Assembly: GCF_004011695.2 (NCBI RefSeq)
Contig: NC_082409.1
Coordinates: forward strand, 744,001 to 808,000
From: Ascochyta rabiei
Lineage: Eukaryota > Ascomycota > Dothideomycetes > Pleosporales > Didymellaceae
DNA: 64,000 nt
Reading direction: 5' to 3'
A model generated the notes under the pieces. That model was not told the origin of the DNA. It was given only the letters and a program-made list of their open reading frames with translations, and ran no database searches. Positions 35,513 through 47,200 of the stretch are shown here, one piece after another. The position numbers and the translations under genes are program-made. Every line of letters starts with the position of its first letter. Position 1 is the stretch's first letter.

Positions 35513-36387
35513 GAATGTGCTGTGTCGACGTGGTTTCCAGACGTGTAGAAACTTGCATAGAAGGGGGCATAGAGAAGTATGGAGATGGGTGGCGAGATCT
35601 GAACAGCCATCTATCAACATGTACATGATCTCGCTCGAACCTTCCACTGCGATCCACACTCCCCAACACCACCCTACTGCATGTACTCCCCTACCCACCG
35701 AACACGCTCGTATTGCTACGGTCCGAACATTCAGTCCACCCGCCTCACCACCGCAACGAAACAACCCACAATCTCTCCGCCACCACGCCCAATGAATCTA
35801 CCTCCCCTTCCGCAGCAACGAACTGTCCACACTCCGCAACGACCGCGGGAACGCACTGCATGCGCTGTTCCGCAACCTGGACTTCCCACTAGCTGGAGCT
35901 TTCCGTAGATGTGCAAGGCTAACATTTATCTCGCTGTTCTCTAGTCTTCATCTCTGCTTCCGTATCCATTAGTGTTTTGCGATGATTGCTGAGGAACTGC
36001 AATTACCACGTTGTCTTGGGTGCGCGGAGAGAGGTGCGCGGGACCGTGTCGGTCCGAGTGCGAAGGGTCTGGGCGCTTGAGCGGAAGGTGAGTTTGGCGG
36101 TTATGTAAGAGTTGCGTCAGCCAACCAATCACTCTCGAGCCTTCATATACTGGAACAGGGCAGCTGGGCGGGTGAAGGGAATCAAGCTAACATCAAACAC
36201 GGAAGGAAGAGGGTTCTTTTTTTTTTTTTTTTTTTTTTTTGGAAATGCCAATCAAAGGCAGATTTCATTTGAAAGTATATACAGCGAACCAAAAGAGATA
36301 TACCGAAGATAATCGACTCAAGCCATCAAGGCGGCTTTGCTTCAAAATCCAGCTCAGGGAAGCTTCGGAGGCATAGGAGCGATATGC
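35513..36387. other. Intergenic between convergent transporter and polygalacturonase genes
   Basis: No gene seen. A run of 24 T lies at 36217-36240. On the minus strand this is a poly(A) stretch 148 bp after the polygalacturonase stop, which could be part of its 3' end or the poly(A) tail of an old retrocopy; there is no other sign of a retrocopy. Confidence 0.5.
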
Positions 36388-37488
36388 TTAGCAAGCAGCG
36401 CCGGAGCCGCTGGGGATGCCAGAGCACTTGGAGCTCTTGACACCACCAGTGATACTGTTGCCAGACCACTTCCAGTTGGAGCAAGAGCCCTTACCGCAGA
36501 GGATGTAGGTCTCAGCACCCTTGCCGGACATGGTGCCAGTGACGCCGGAAACCTGGAGGCCGGTGATAGGGACACCGGTGGTAGGCGAGCCGGTGGGGGA
36601 GCCGTTCTCGTAGTCCTGCTCGATGACGATACCGTACTTGGCGATGTTGGAGAGGGTGATGTCCTTGTAGGTGATGTTGGAGACTGAGCCAGTAGCGCCA
36701 GAAACGGTCTTGATGCGGACACCGTTATCGGAGTTGCTGATCTTGGAGTTCTCAATGACAACGTTCTTGACGGTGTTGTCCGAGCGACCACCTACGGAGC
36801 CGATGGACAGACCGTGGCCGCCGGAGCAGGTACCACCGACGAAGTGGATGTTGGTGCCAGAGTTGATGGCAAGGCAGTCATCCTGGTTTTTGATGTTGGC
36901 GTTGGAGATGGTGATGCCAGTGGAGCTGCCGACGTCGAAAGCGTCAGTGTTGTGGCCACCGTTGGTCTTGTCACCAGCGGTGTTGTCGATGGTGATGTGG
37001 TCAAGGACGAGGTCAGTAGCACCGTTGACGGAGAAGCCCTGGACGGGGGTGTTCTTGACGTTCAAGTTGGAGATGGTGGACTGCTGCATGGAGTGGGCGT
37101 AGAAGAACTTGGGCTTCTTCTTGCCACCGTTGCTGCCCTTGCCATCCCACCACTTGTCGCCGTTGCCGTCGATAACGTGGCCAGCAGCGCCCTTGACGGT
37201 GATCTTGGTACCGGAGACAGAGATAAGAGGACCCTCCCACTCCTTGAAGCCGAAGCTGGTGGTACCCTGGAAGGTGACGGTAGTTCCGGTCTTGAGCTTG
37301 GTAAGGTCAAGAGTGGTACCGGCGGGAACAGCGATGTTGTTCAGGACGATAGCAGTGCAAGAAGCCTTGCCCTTGATGGCTGAGGCAGCGTCCGAGAATG
37401 TGCAGCTGGCACGAGCATCCAGGCCCGTAGGAATAGCAGACACAAGTGCGCCGGCGCCGAGGAGGAGAGAAGCTTTGATGGCAAACAT
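36388..37488 (-). CDS. Secreted endopolygalacturonase, GH28
   Basis: Intronless, 366 aa, the usual size for fungal endo-PGs. The start at 37488 gives a clear signal peptide ([18 protein letters not shown]); a longer in-frame extension upstream is not needed. All four GH28 signatures are present in order: GHNTDAFD (NTD), QDDCLAI (DD), GGHGLSIGS (GHG) and GVRIKT (RIK). The first three carry the catalytic acids and His, and RIK binds the galacturonate carboxyl. The fold is a right-handed parallel beta-helix. The enzyme cuts homogalacturonan in plant cell walls and suggests a plant-associated life. The 5' leader has a 12-bp tandem, and a TATA-like box lies about 140 bp upstream. Confidence 0.96.
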   Translation of the reverse strand: MFAIKASLLLGAGALVSAIPTGLDARASCTFSDAASAIKGKASCTAIVLNNIAVPAGTTLDLTKLKTGTTVTFQGTTSFGFKEWEGPLISVSGTKITVKGAAGHVIDGNGDKWWDGKGSNGGKKKPKFFYAHSMQQSTISNLNVKNTPVQGFSVNGATDLVLDHITIDNTAGDKTNGGHNTDAFDVGSSTGITISNANIKNQDDCLAINSGTNIHFVGGTCSGGHGLSIGSVGGRSDNTVKNVVIENSKISNSDNGVRIKTVSGATGSVSNITYKDITLSNIAKYGIVIEQDYENGSPTGSPTTGVPITGLQVSGVTGTMSGKGAETYILCGKGSCSNWKWSGNSITGGVKSSKCSGIPSGSGAAC

Positions 37489-37510
37489 TCTGTCAATGGT
37501 AAATGGAATG

Positions 37511-37565
37511 AGTGACTGAAGAAGTGACTGAAGAAGTGAATGAAGAAGTGAATGGAGTAGTGAGG
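37511..37565. repeat. 12-bp tandem in the polygalacturonase leader
   Basis: Four to five imperfect copies of TGACTGAAGAAG, just upstream of the minus-strand start codon at 37488. Confidence 0.8.
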
Positions 37566-37623
37566 AGATGCGAATGCAATGAATGACTGGTTGGATGATT
37601 ATGACGATGCTTGACCCAGAGGT

Positions 37624-37632
37624 ACTTATAGC
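37624..37632 (-). promoter_or_regulatory. TATA-like box of the polygalacturonase gene
   Basis: On the minus strand the sequence reads CTATAAGTA, about 140 bp before the ATG at 37488. Confidence 0.5.
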
Positions 37633-39904
37633 GGCACCAGACTCATGTATCAATATATCTGGGGAGCGTCGAGAATCACGGCACCGAAAGTGGATAATAC
37701 CGAAGAAGCTTGTCGCTCTTGGCCAAGCTTGTTCTCGCTGTAGATTAAAGGTCCTTGTGGAAATTAGCGCAGGCGAGTGGCGCCGGCATCGACATTTTCG
37801 ACATGTTAGACTGTAGGAGTTAGATATTTGCGGTCGGAGAAATAATATGCGGACCTCAGCCTTGCAGAAACATACACCACGGAAAAAAGCAATTGTAACT
37901 CTAATGCTGCGTACGATTCTCATTGTGATGCAAACTTGCGCCACGCAGCCACACCAGCAAGAATGTTTGGCACACAAGACAAGCTTTTTCCACGGAAAAT
38001 CATGGGCCGTCAGTCCTCAAACAAGCAACGTGACCCGTGTCGGGCCCACTCGCATGAATAATGGTGAAACAAAACGTAGCCGTCCTGTGGGTCCAGGCTT
38101 GCGGCACGTAGTGGCTCCCAAACACCTCGTGACGACGCTTGACGAGCAGAAGAAGGCATGACCCGGAGATAGGGAAATACTCCGATTGATGGAATGTTTT
38201 CGCATTGACGTAGTCGTATCAATGGCGACACATGTCAGGGAGGTGGTACCGGTACCGAGAGCGGGACATGACGAGCAGATTTGCTATATTCAAAACGGGA
38301 AGGCGGACACCTGTTAGCCACATCGTGACGCACTACCTAATTCACACCACACATCGGTTTTTGCAAGCAGACACTATCTATTGCGGGTGGGTTCCATATC
38401 TTGCACTCCCACGTATCCCGCCTCGGCACATGATCCGTACCGGTAGCCCATGTCCGAACAGATTGTGGTGTGCAGTCTGGAGCAGCGGGCGCATGTATCC
38501 GCACTGACGGGCGAGTTCACCGCTACAATTAGGACTCTATATTTCTAGATCATTCGTAATCCTTTCGCTCACCTGACTCGAGCTGCTACAAATTTCGGCC
38601 TGTTGGCCTCTGAATCGAAGCCCCTTTCAGAACGTTACCGATACACAGACCTCTCAGTCACTCAGTAGCAGTCTGGCTTTGCACCTTACCCCCTTTCTCG
38701 CTGAGTTGAGTTCGTCTCCATCTACTTTCTGTGCTCTGCTTCAAAAGAGAGAGAAGCATCGCTTCCAGGACATCTACAGATATCCATCGGCTCTCATGGC
38801 CCCAGGCGATCAGGAACTTCTATGGTACTGTCAAATGCATTGCTTGGTGTCGATTATCGAGTGAGAACTGACCATGGAAAACTTAGGAACACCGTTAATG
38901 AAGCCAATGTCAACGATGGCCATGTACTTCAATTCTGAGCTGCTCCGATCTTACGCATCCCAGCAGCGTAAACCTGCTTCATGAGTGTTGTGTCAAGACA
39001 CCTATACCGATTCAGCTTACGAAACAAAGACCATATTTGCTACTCCTCACAAACTTTCGGGCTACTTGTGCCTTCGATCGGTCGGATATTGCAGCACTAC
39101 ATCTGTATCAATGGACAGATGGACTCTTGACGAGTCTGGCAACATACCATTTATAAACGGGGTCGTGCTTCGAAGATGCCAGATATCGGAGCATCATGTT
39201 GAAAAACCCTGGACACTGTGTGGAGTGCTGCCGCGGTTCCTCCTGCCAGACTTGATGACGACGTCTTGACACGTCGTTCTTCAGGAAGAGTGCCTGCAGC
39301 GTCTGAGCAGGCACATCGAGCAACAACGTTATCTAGATGCCCTTTTGAACGAGGCTCGGTGCAGACGCCATCCCCAGATTATCATCTGCGGTGCTCCAGG
39401 CATGGAAGTCAAAGCTAATAATACATCGTACGACATCCATGTGCTGACTGTGTTATACTATCACTCTGATAAGTGGGGTAGTGGCACTTGGCTTACCTAA
39501 CCTGTGTTGCCTGAACACTAGAACGACCACCAGTTATCAAGGAGTGGCGGCATCCCTTAGAAAGAGACTGTAACGCTCTATAGGAATGTCGGCCTGCAAC
39601 TGTTCGTCTCATACTCCTGCATGACTCTCTAGAACCACGAACGTCCCTGGCGTTACCCTTTTGGTGGAAACCGGTGGCATGAACTGCTGGGCTTTCTTGT
39701 GATATGCCACTTGACGTCCATTTGGTATTGAAATGTGGCACAGTTGCTCAAAGCCAATGATGAGTCAACAGATGTTCCCTCACTAGGATTATCTTAATCG
39801 ACCCCTATGGTCCGTAGCATCATAACCGATGTATGCGCGAGCAAAAGACAAAGAGCGATGAAGATTGCAGCGAAGCAATCTATCAAAGCATTGTAATGTG
39901 AGGG
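37633..39904. other. Long intergenic stretch, no gene recognised
   Basis: About 2.3 kb of mixed composition, without long open frames and without transposon ends that I can pair. From 38500 to 39850 the sequence is more AT-rich and could be an old, decayed insertion or gene remnant, but no motif supports either. Confidence 0.45.
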
Positions 39905-40947
39905 TTGCTAAGAAGAACGTTCATGATGTACCCCGCGCTAAGTGCGGCTGCCAATCCAACTGCCGGACCCACTCTCCAAAGCAGCAGACTCAGCATGTAT
40001 GGCATCACCGCGGGAGCTACCCACCACTTCACAACACTTCCGAGGAAGCATTTACCTAACTGGAGGATCTGTACAAGGACGCTTGCATCAATGGCTTATA
40101 TGAGGCCTCGCCAATTTGCGCCGTTGAATCCGGAGAAGAAGAAGGCAGGGGACAAGCGACCTATCCTGAAAGGCATCGTTTTCGATGTCGACGGGACACT
40201 GTGTGAGTACCGGATGTTTGGTGCTCGATCTGGCATCCATCTGAGACGTGACTGACACATCTAAGGTCTTCCTCAAAACTACATGTTCGCGGACATGCGG
40301 TACGTGGTATACTCACACCTAGGCGCAAGCTCCAACTGACGATTTGCAGGTCTGCTCTCGGCATTGAAAAAGGCACAGATATCCTAGACCATATCTACTC
40401 TCTGCCCGATGGCAAGCAGGAACAAGCCCAAGAAAAGGTCCGAGACATCGAGCGCACCGCAATGAAGAAGCAGAAGCCACAAGCCGGTCTTGTTGAATTG
40501 ATGGAGTACCTAGACTCACGAGGCCTGAAGAAAGGCATCTGTACACGCAATTTCGACGCGCCAGTCGAACACCTCCTAACTACGTTCCTGCCCTCGTCGG
40601 AGTTTAGCCCTGTCGTCACGCGCGAATTTCGTCCCCCTAAACCAGACCCTGCTGGCATCCTGCATATTGCCAAACAGTGGATGCACGAAGACGGTGGTGA
40701 CAGTCTGATCATGGTCGGCGACTCCATCGATGATATGACGGCCGGCTTCCGTGCAGGAGCCGCCACCGTGCTACTTGTCAATGATGTCAACAGGCATCTT
40801 GCTGAGCACCGACACACGGATCTGGTGGTAAACCAGCTCGACGACCTGATCGAGATCCTGGAGAATGGCTTTGAAGGCAGAGTTGAGGCTGACCAAGGGG
40901 ATGTTGACGCAAAGGGTCTAGTGGAGGAAGCTACCAAGAAGAGCTGA
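39905..40947 (+). CDS. HAD-superfamily hydrolase
   Basis: Exons 39905-40202, 40266-40299 (34 nt) and 40350-40947 give 309 aa. Introns of 63 and 50 bp join the frame exactly. HAD motif I is FDVDGTLC, with the nucleophile Asp94 and Asp96. The small second exon encodes LPQNYMFADMR, typical of this eukaryotic subgroup. Motif II is probably CTRN, motif III the Lys in RPPKPDPAG, and motif IV GDSIDDM. The usual activity is phosphate-ester hydrolysis or a related phosphotransfer; the substrate is unknown. The first about 80 residues are rich in Arg, Ser and Thr and lack acids, like a mitochondrial presequence. A second in-frame ATG at 40091 would give a form without it. Confidence 0.88.
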
Positions 40948-41746
40948 GCTTAAAGCCCACCGGCGCAAAGTGATCCTGTATGCAGTTGGCATGCAAGGGG
41001 TGCAATGGCATCGGCATCGTCGCCAAAGCAACACGAGGCCACAATTACCCTGCATATTCGCTAGCTACGTTGTTGTACCGTGAACGACAACAGCAGCCAG
41101 GTACAACGTCACCAATCTGATCCGAGTTTTGCACCGCTTCCAACGTATTGGACCTCGTCACACGCGTTTGCCAAGATCACGTCTTTATACCCGAGCGTCT
41201 ATCGATGATGCAACGACTGTGGGGAAGGCTTAGCCGGCGCGGCGCCTCAGGATAGCATTCGCCTAGCTAAGCTTAAGCGCCTCGTCTTTTGAAGCATCAC
41301 CAAGCTTTCCAAGCAGTCTGTACGGACGCCTCCTCGTATCGTTTGTGTTGGCAACGACTGAGGATCCCACACAATAGGCGCAAACAATCATACATTGCGA
41401 TGATGGCACTGACACTGACACCTTCATCCGGGCAATGGCTCCGTGCTTTGTCACAATCTGGCTGGTAAACCGAATTCAGGGGCGCACCAATCACAACCCG
41501 CACATGCGACAAACATGATGCGCACGGATTTGTCGCACAGCATCGCTTGGGATCTGCAGTGGACTGATCGTTCCTTGCACGAGAAACCCAAGCATTGTGA
41601 AACGTCCACTGGTCTGGGCACCACTTGTGCCTTCTCGATTCGGTGGGCTTGTTTATCTAAATTCAGGCAACCGGGTACGTTGCACGCACTATATATTCGA
41701 CACTCCCACACCAAACTCCCCATTGTTACCGTCACCATCGCTCATC
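40948..41746. other. Intergenic, promoter of the sedolisin gene
   Basis: No gene seen. A TATA-like box is at about 41689, annotated separately. Confidence 0.55.
41689..41697 (+). promoter_or_regulatory. TATA box of the sedolisin gene
   Basis: CTATATATT lies about 55 bp before the start ATG at 41747, a plausible spacing for a strongly regulated secreted protease. Confidence 0.55.
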
Positions 41747-43725
41747 ATGAAGTATTCCCTCATTGCTGGCCTGTTGGCTGTCGCCGGCGCCAATTGCAAA
41801 CCCACTTCGCACATTGAGAGCGAGGCCGTGCCGGTCGAGAATCTGCACACAGTCCCTCAAGGATGGACCGCAATTGGCACTCCAGCAGGGCATCGCAAGC
41901 TCCCATTCCGCATTGCTGTTCGTTCGGTAAGTTGGTACATGGCGTTTCTACACTACTACGCATGGATCCTAGTCGTGGAAACAATCACATGTAGGCGAGG
42001 TTGCATCACGAAAAACTAACGTTTGCAGGCTGACAGCAACGTCCTGGAGCGAACTCTCATGGAGGTTTCAGACCCCAACCATGCTCGGTATGGGCAGCAT
42101 CTCAAGCGTGACGAGCTCAAAGATCTCATCAAGCCAGGCGCCGAGTCTACCAAGGCCGTCCTGAGCTGGTTGGAACGATCGGGTATCAACTCTCGAGATA
42201 TCAAGAACGATGGTGAATGGATCACTTTCCACGCGCCCATCGAAAGAGCCGAGTCGATGTTGGGCACTACATTCAAAACGTATCAGAACGAAGTCCGTCG
42301 AGACGTCAAGAGAATCCGATCCCTGAGCTATTCCGTGCCAAAGTCTGTCCGCGACCACATTGACATGATCCAGCCGACCACTCGTTTCGGCCAGATCAAG
42401 GCAGAGCGCAGCAACGTCCTCACCCAGGAAGCTGCTCCTTTCTCGGTTGCTGCCGTCAACGCCACCTGCAACACTACTATTACGCCAGCCTGCTTGAGCG
42501 ACCTATACAACTTTGCCGATTACAAGATTGACCCCAAGGGAGCTGTGAAGCTCGGAGTGAGCGGCTTCTTAGAGCAGTATGCGCGCTATGCCGACCTCGA
42601 ACAGTTTACATCCACATTTGCGCCAAATGCTGGTAGCAACTTCTCTTTTACCTCGGTAAACGGTACGTGTATTATGCACAGCCCCTCAAGTGGTTACTGA
42701 CGTCGAAGACAGGCGGCAAACTAGACCAGAACTCGACTGATGACAGTGTTGAGGCCAATCTCGACATCGAATACACCGTAGGCCTAGTGGACCCCACCAT
42801 TGAAACAACGTTCTACAGCACTTCTGGGCGTGGCATCCTCGTCCCTGATCTCGATCAGCCATCTGAAGCTGACAACGCTAATGAGCCTTATCTTGACTTC
42901 TTCACCTACCTTGCGGGTCTTCCCGACGGCGAGCTCCCTCAAGTGCTTACTACTTCCTACGGCGAGGATGAGCAGAGCGTACCTGCTACTTATGCGAAGA
43001 AGGTCTGCGACATCATTGGCCAGCTGGGCACCCGCGGTGTGTCTGTCATCTTTAGCAGCGGAGACACTGGTGTCGGTTCGGCGTGCCAGACCAACGACGG
43101 CAAAAACACCACCCGTTTCCTGCCCATCTTCCCTGCGTCCTGCCCGTACGTGACCGCTGTTGGAGGTACCTACAGGGTCGAACCTGAACGCGCAGTTTCC
43201 TTCTCGTCAGGCGGTTTCTCAGACCTCTGGGAGCGCCCTACCTACCAGGACAAGGCTGTCAGAACATATCTCGAGAAGCTTGGCAGTCAGTGGGAGGGCC
43301 TCTACAACCGCGATGGACGTGGCTTCCCTGACGTTGCTGCTCAAGGTCGGGGCTTCCGTGTCGTTGACAAAGGTAGTCAGATCTCCGTTGGTGGCACCAG
43401 TGCCTCGGCACCTGTTTTCGCATCTGTCGTCGCGCTCTTGAACAACGCCCGTCTCGCCGCTGGTCAGCCGGCACTGGGCTTCCTTAACCCATGGATCTAC
43501 AGCAAGGGCTACCAAGGCCTCACTGACATCAAAGACGGAGGTTCGACTGGATGTATCGGCAGATCCATCTACTCAGGCTTGAACGCTCCTCTAGTTCCTT
43601 ACGCATCCTGGAACGCGACTGAAGGTTGGGACCCAGTCACAGGTTACGGCACCCCGAACTTTGGTGACCTACTTGAGCTTTCTCAGGGCCAGTCCTACAG
43701 CGTCCCAGCGGAGTGGCGCGCATAG
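41747..43725 (+). CDS. Secreted sedolisin (tripeptidyl peptidase, S53)
   Basis: Exons 41747-41926, 42029-42662 and 42713-43725 (introns 102 and 50 bp) give 608 aa. A signal peptide ([17 protein letters not shown]) is followed by the S53 propeptide (about 25-195), with the motif [15 protein letters not shown]. The mature protease has the catalytic Glu285 and Asp289 (EANLDIEY), an oxyanion Asp in SSGDTGVGS and the nucleophile Ser501 in GGTSASAP. The C-terminal calcium site region reads [13 protein letters not shown]. Such enzymes work in acid medium outside the cell and release tripeptides from protein N-termini, making substrate for the carboxypeptidase encoded next. Several N-glycosylation sites are present. 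The short gap to the carboxypeptidase gene is filled by transposons. Confidence 0.95.
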
Positions 43726-44393
43726 GCTTTAACGCTCGCGACGCGGACACCACAATAACACTGCAGACTAGTTTAGTGATTATAATAAGACAATCTGCGA
43801 AATGTTTTTGTCTCAGTGCTGAAACAACGCCTGAAGCATGAATTCTCGTCTGCGCAAACGCCACGGCCTCGCTTGATTCGTTGCTGAACAGCCACATCCG
43901 CAAATACTAAAACCTTCTTAACACTTCGACATACTGCGGTTACCGGCAAAAGTATTGTAGGTGCAGAAGCGGGACGCCTGATATTGGCAAGGCCAGCTAA
44001 ATAGTAGTACCGACGAATATTACTGCGTTTGCTAACTAATTTGTATAAAATATTTAAACAATGTATCTCCCCCCCCCCCCCCCAACCTTGATTCATATTG
44101 TTACTAATCAACGTCACCATCTATACCACCTCCCCTATTATCTATTGCTAGCCACTCTGATGCTACCCGTGATGAGCGTCTAGTGTGCCGCGCCCTAGCC
44201 AGGGCTAGCCATACCCACACGTTTATCTAAGAGCAGACAGGTTTATCTCTTTCCCAGGTTGGCTATATAATAGCTAGCAACCACGTCACACCTTAGAAAC
44301 AATCAGGCAGGCCCCCTAAACTCAAACCTAACCAGGTTAACAAGCTGGTTGCCATTGTCTGCCTATCCCGAGCTACCTAATAGATAACCTATC

Positions 44394-44818
44394 TGTTACG
44401 ATCCTGAGCCAGGAACGGCACAACAATAAGTATCAGCCAACCAAGATCCCTAACTCCACCCTGAAGGAACAAGCAGTGGAGAGAACAGAACACAAAGAGG
44501 TTGTCACGCGACTGCTCGTCAACGAGCATGGTACAATATGCTCGTCCACAAGCACCCTCATGCATCTTATTAGACTAACTCTAGTCACTCGTTAACAAGC
44601 ACTATATCTCCTTAGTATATAGATCACAGGAACACAACCTTTATAGTTCGAGTTCAGCTTTGTCAATTAACTTTGTCATTGGAATATCGCAACCCTGCTT
44701 GCGAAACAGATAGTCTACTCCATATTCTTCCTTGCAACCCCAGTCGTCTAGTCAACTTATCCCTGAGACCCAATCAAACGATCACTTCCAGACTTTGTCT
44801 AAAGTGTGGAACTCAACA
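44394..44818. repeat. Solo LTR (425 bp) with 5-bp target duplication
   Basis: It starts TGTTACGATCC, ends AACTCAACA, and is flanked on both sides by CTATC (44389-44393 and 44819-44823). It is a different family from the copia and gypsy LTRs in this window. It interrupts the Tc1-like transposase just after its helix-turn-helix. Confidence 0.85.
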
Positions 44819-45347
44819 CTATCTTGCTCTTACCTCTTACTTTTGTACCTAGAAGGTATCTAAGTATACTATTAGATATGCATTAAAAGGCAGAGGATTT
44901 ACACGCTGCGTAGCCCTAGCTAAGCCTCCTCTCTTACAGGCTAATAAGGTGGCGCGCCTTAGGTGGGCTATTAAGCATGCTAGCTAGACTCTTAACTAGT
45001 AGAAGCAGATCTTGTAGACAGATAAGACCTAGGTAACTAGAGGTAGACACAGGAAGGCGTGGGTAACAAGGAGAGTTAGAGAGATCTTAGATTATACTTG
45101 TCTAGTTAATAAGGTTCAAAAGAAGCGTGGCTAGTGTTAGGCCACGGCTTTGCCCCACCATGCCAGGCAACTAAAAGGTATCAGTGCTCACTTAGATGTT
45201 GAGCACCTGGGCAGAACAGTACTTATTACCATACCTGGTTAGAGGTGGACGCTGCCACATGCCGATGTCTGAGAGTTATTTGCCAGCGTCTGACATAAAA
45301 GACTAAATAAAAGTATACCTGATTGCTGCCAGGCAGTGATTGAAGCT

Positions 45348-46140
45348 TACTATGGTGTCTGGCGTAAATATTGTGAGTGGAGAAGGAGGACAGGGGTAGT
45401 TGTCGGATGAGCTGGAACAGCTCTATTGACCAATTTACACTGAATCCTACCTAATTTTATATATGATAGAGTGCTGACCTATCTCTAACTTATCTACATG
45501 TCGTTAACTAAACGCCTACAACTACCCTTTGTCAGGCTTTGGGGTTGTCACAGGACTAAAGGACGAGATGGTGAGAAGGGATAGGATATGTTGCAGGTAG
45601 AGGATAGATGAATCGCTACTGTATGGGAGCGATTCCTACATCCCTTATGTACTATGGGTGACCGGTAAGCGCTAATGTCTGATTATGGCCGAGAACGGGC
45701 AATAGCGGATCAACCCAAGTCGTTGAGACTCCCGTTGGGTAAGAATCCTGACACCCTTCCTACAGAGTTTTTAACTCACCCCTGAGCCCTTAACACCCAC
45801 CTACAGGCACCACCTGTTACAGGACTAACGCCTCTAAATACAGACTCTATAGCTGGCTGGCCTCACATACAAGTCTATTGCTAACCTTCTTAAGATTACT
45901 AAGAGACAGGTTATATTGTACAAGAGGCCTAGGACTTAGTTACCCCTAACCCTCTTCAGGAGTTAATAGTGTTAATAAAGGATAGATGCTAAGTAGTAAT
46001 TGACGCGCAGGGAGGATATACAAAGTACTAAGATTTGTAGATAACTAGTATTAAAACTATGCCTAATATACCCGAATAATACAGCCGAGAACACCTGTCA
46101 TCTTTCTCCACTCACAATATTTACGCCAGACACCATAGTA
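45348..46140 (+). mobile_element. Internally deleted Tc1-like derivative (793 bp), nested
   Basis: Inverted repeats of about 45 bp, starting TACTATGGTGTCTGGCGTAA, run from 45348 and back from 46140, with TA at the tips. Inside, a helix-turn-helix piece (about 45828-45970, with AGWPHIQV and KITKRQV-like residues) is followed at once by the C-terminal transposase signature VVIDAQGGYTKY and a stop (about 45991-46035). The catalytic core is absent. It is thus a non-autonomous deletion product that could only be moved by a related full element. Confidence 0.8.
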
Positions 46141-46261
46141 GGGTAGTTACACAAAGTACTGAGATTTGTATGTAACAGATGACCGTTTTAATTTTAGTCA
46201 ACCTGATCTCCGATCCCTGCACGCGTCTCCACCTACAATACTTTTGCCGGTAACCACAGTA

Positions 46262-46814
46262 CGTCTAACAAAAACATCAACATTTCTCTGTTCTTCACGA
46301 TGTTTGTAGGTCAGCACATGCAATTGCTAACAGCTTTGCCATCTCGCCTTCGGCTCCAAGCATTTTGCCGCTATCCTAACGAGCTGCCTGATCTGGTTAA
46401 TGCGCCTCTCTTATCTGCAACAAGCATTGGCCGCGAGGCTTAGATGAACAAACCTGATTGTCACTATTCCCGCTCCAGCAAATCGGGGTGCAGCGCACAC
46501 GAACGACCCGCGTGACAGGGATTCTCGACCCGTTTGATTGGTCTTCGCTGCAAGGTACAGCTTGAAGAGAGACATTACACCGATACCTATCAGAGTGTGG
46601 AGGGAACGATGTGGGTCCGGTCAGGCCTGACGGGTGCTCGTGGAGCTTGGTGAAGCCTTTTCGCTCGGTAATGAGCTCCTGCGAGCCCAAGTTGCTGCTG
46701 CGAAAAGCTCGCTGTGTGCTACTGGAGCCTTTGAAGGACGCGAGCTTTTCCCCAGTTAAGAGCATCAGATCATGGTATGCCCGTCACGCCAACTCGCTTG
46801 ACAGAACATGTGTA
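46262..46814. other. Intergenic, right of the Tc1-like element
   Basis: No gene recognised; open frames on both strands overlap and lack motifs. Confidence 0.5.
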
Positions 46815-46942
46815 TACAAGGGGGTGCCTGAACGGAGTAGAAATTCGAGCCGCTTGCACTGAGCATCTAGTGAACTTTTACAAGAAGAAGACCCCGGCTG
46901 CGGCAAATCGTAATTCTACTCCGTTCAGGCACCCCCCTTGTA
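46815..46942. mobile_element. Fold-back miniature element (128 bp)
   Basis: The two arms, each about 38 bp, are nearly perfect inverted copies starting TACAAGGGGGTGCCTGAACG, separated by a loop of about 45 bp. TA stands at both tips. It has no coding capacity and fits a MITE of the Tc1/mariner target type. A truncated relative with the same left arm and loop is at 63173-63252. It lies 259 bp before the carboxypeptidase start, within its promoter region. Confidence 0.8.
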
Positions 46943-47200
46943 CAAATCAGGAACCGATGACTTGGTGGCTGGGCGAGGTTTGTGGAGTACGACTACGTCC
47001 TGCCTAATCAGGTATGGAGCTTGTCCATGTTGGACATCGGTTCAAGCTATCACAGTCTGTGCAGTATAACCGTAGATAAATGTCGCGCTGCGGTGGGTAA
47101 GCTCCGATGTGACGTCGAGGGCCGGATTCATACTTGAAGTCGGAAGCCTCCGGATTTTGGTCTTCAGCAGCCTCCGAACCAAGTTCCACGAACAGCCAAA

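Larger units (their letters stand above)
44125..46162 (+). pseudogene. Tc1-like transposase, interrupted and decayed
   Basis: The N-terminal helix-turn-helix is at about 44130-44340 (LSLSQVGYIIAS, then SGRPPKLKP-like residues). After the solo LTR the frame resumes with TIRYALKGRGFTRCVALAKP (44869 on) and a catalytic-core piece with TDKT and GRHRKAWVTRR (about 45010-45075). The part after KVQKKRG is internally deleted. The C-terminal signature CCQAVIEA is at about 45327-45347, directly before the inner element. Beyond that element the final GSYTKY and stop are at 46142-46162. This placement shows the inner element inserted in the last codons of the gene. TAG stops at former Trp/Gln positions suggest some RIP. 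Confidence 0.78.
43932..46261 (+). mobile_element. Tc1-like DNA transposon with two nested insertions
   Basis: The ends are inverted repeats: TACTGCGGTTACCGGCAAAA from 43932 and its near-perfect complement ending at 46261, matching over at least 32 bases, with TA at both tips. Without its guests the element would be about 1.1 kb. Inside is a plus-strand transposase pseudogene, split by a solo LTR (44394-44818) and by a smaller Tc1-like derivative (45348-46140). It starts 206 bp after the sedolisin stop. A run of 15 C lies inside it at 44069-44083. Confidence 0.85.

Noticed and set aside
36671..37383. Plus-strand ORFs of 143 and 189 aa opposite the polygalacturonase
   Set aside because: They are antisense shadows of a strongly conserved enzyme gene.
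37490..37977. N-terminal extension of the polygalacturonase frame to a 529-aa protein
   Set aside because: The signal peptide begins at the ATG at 37488, and the upstream part contains the promoter and a leader tandem repeat.
45550..45828. Repeated word ACAGGACTAA at 45550 and 45819, considered as target duplication of another insertion
   Set aside because: The enclosed 259 bp has no LTR or inverted-repeat ends, and a 10-bp duplication fits none of the element types here.
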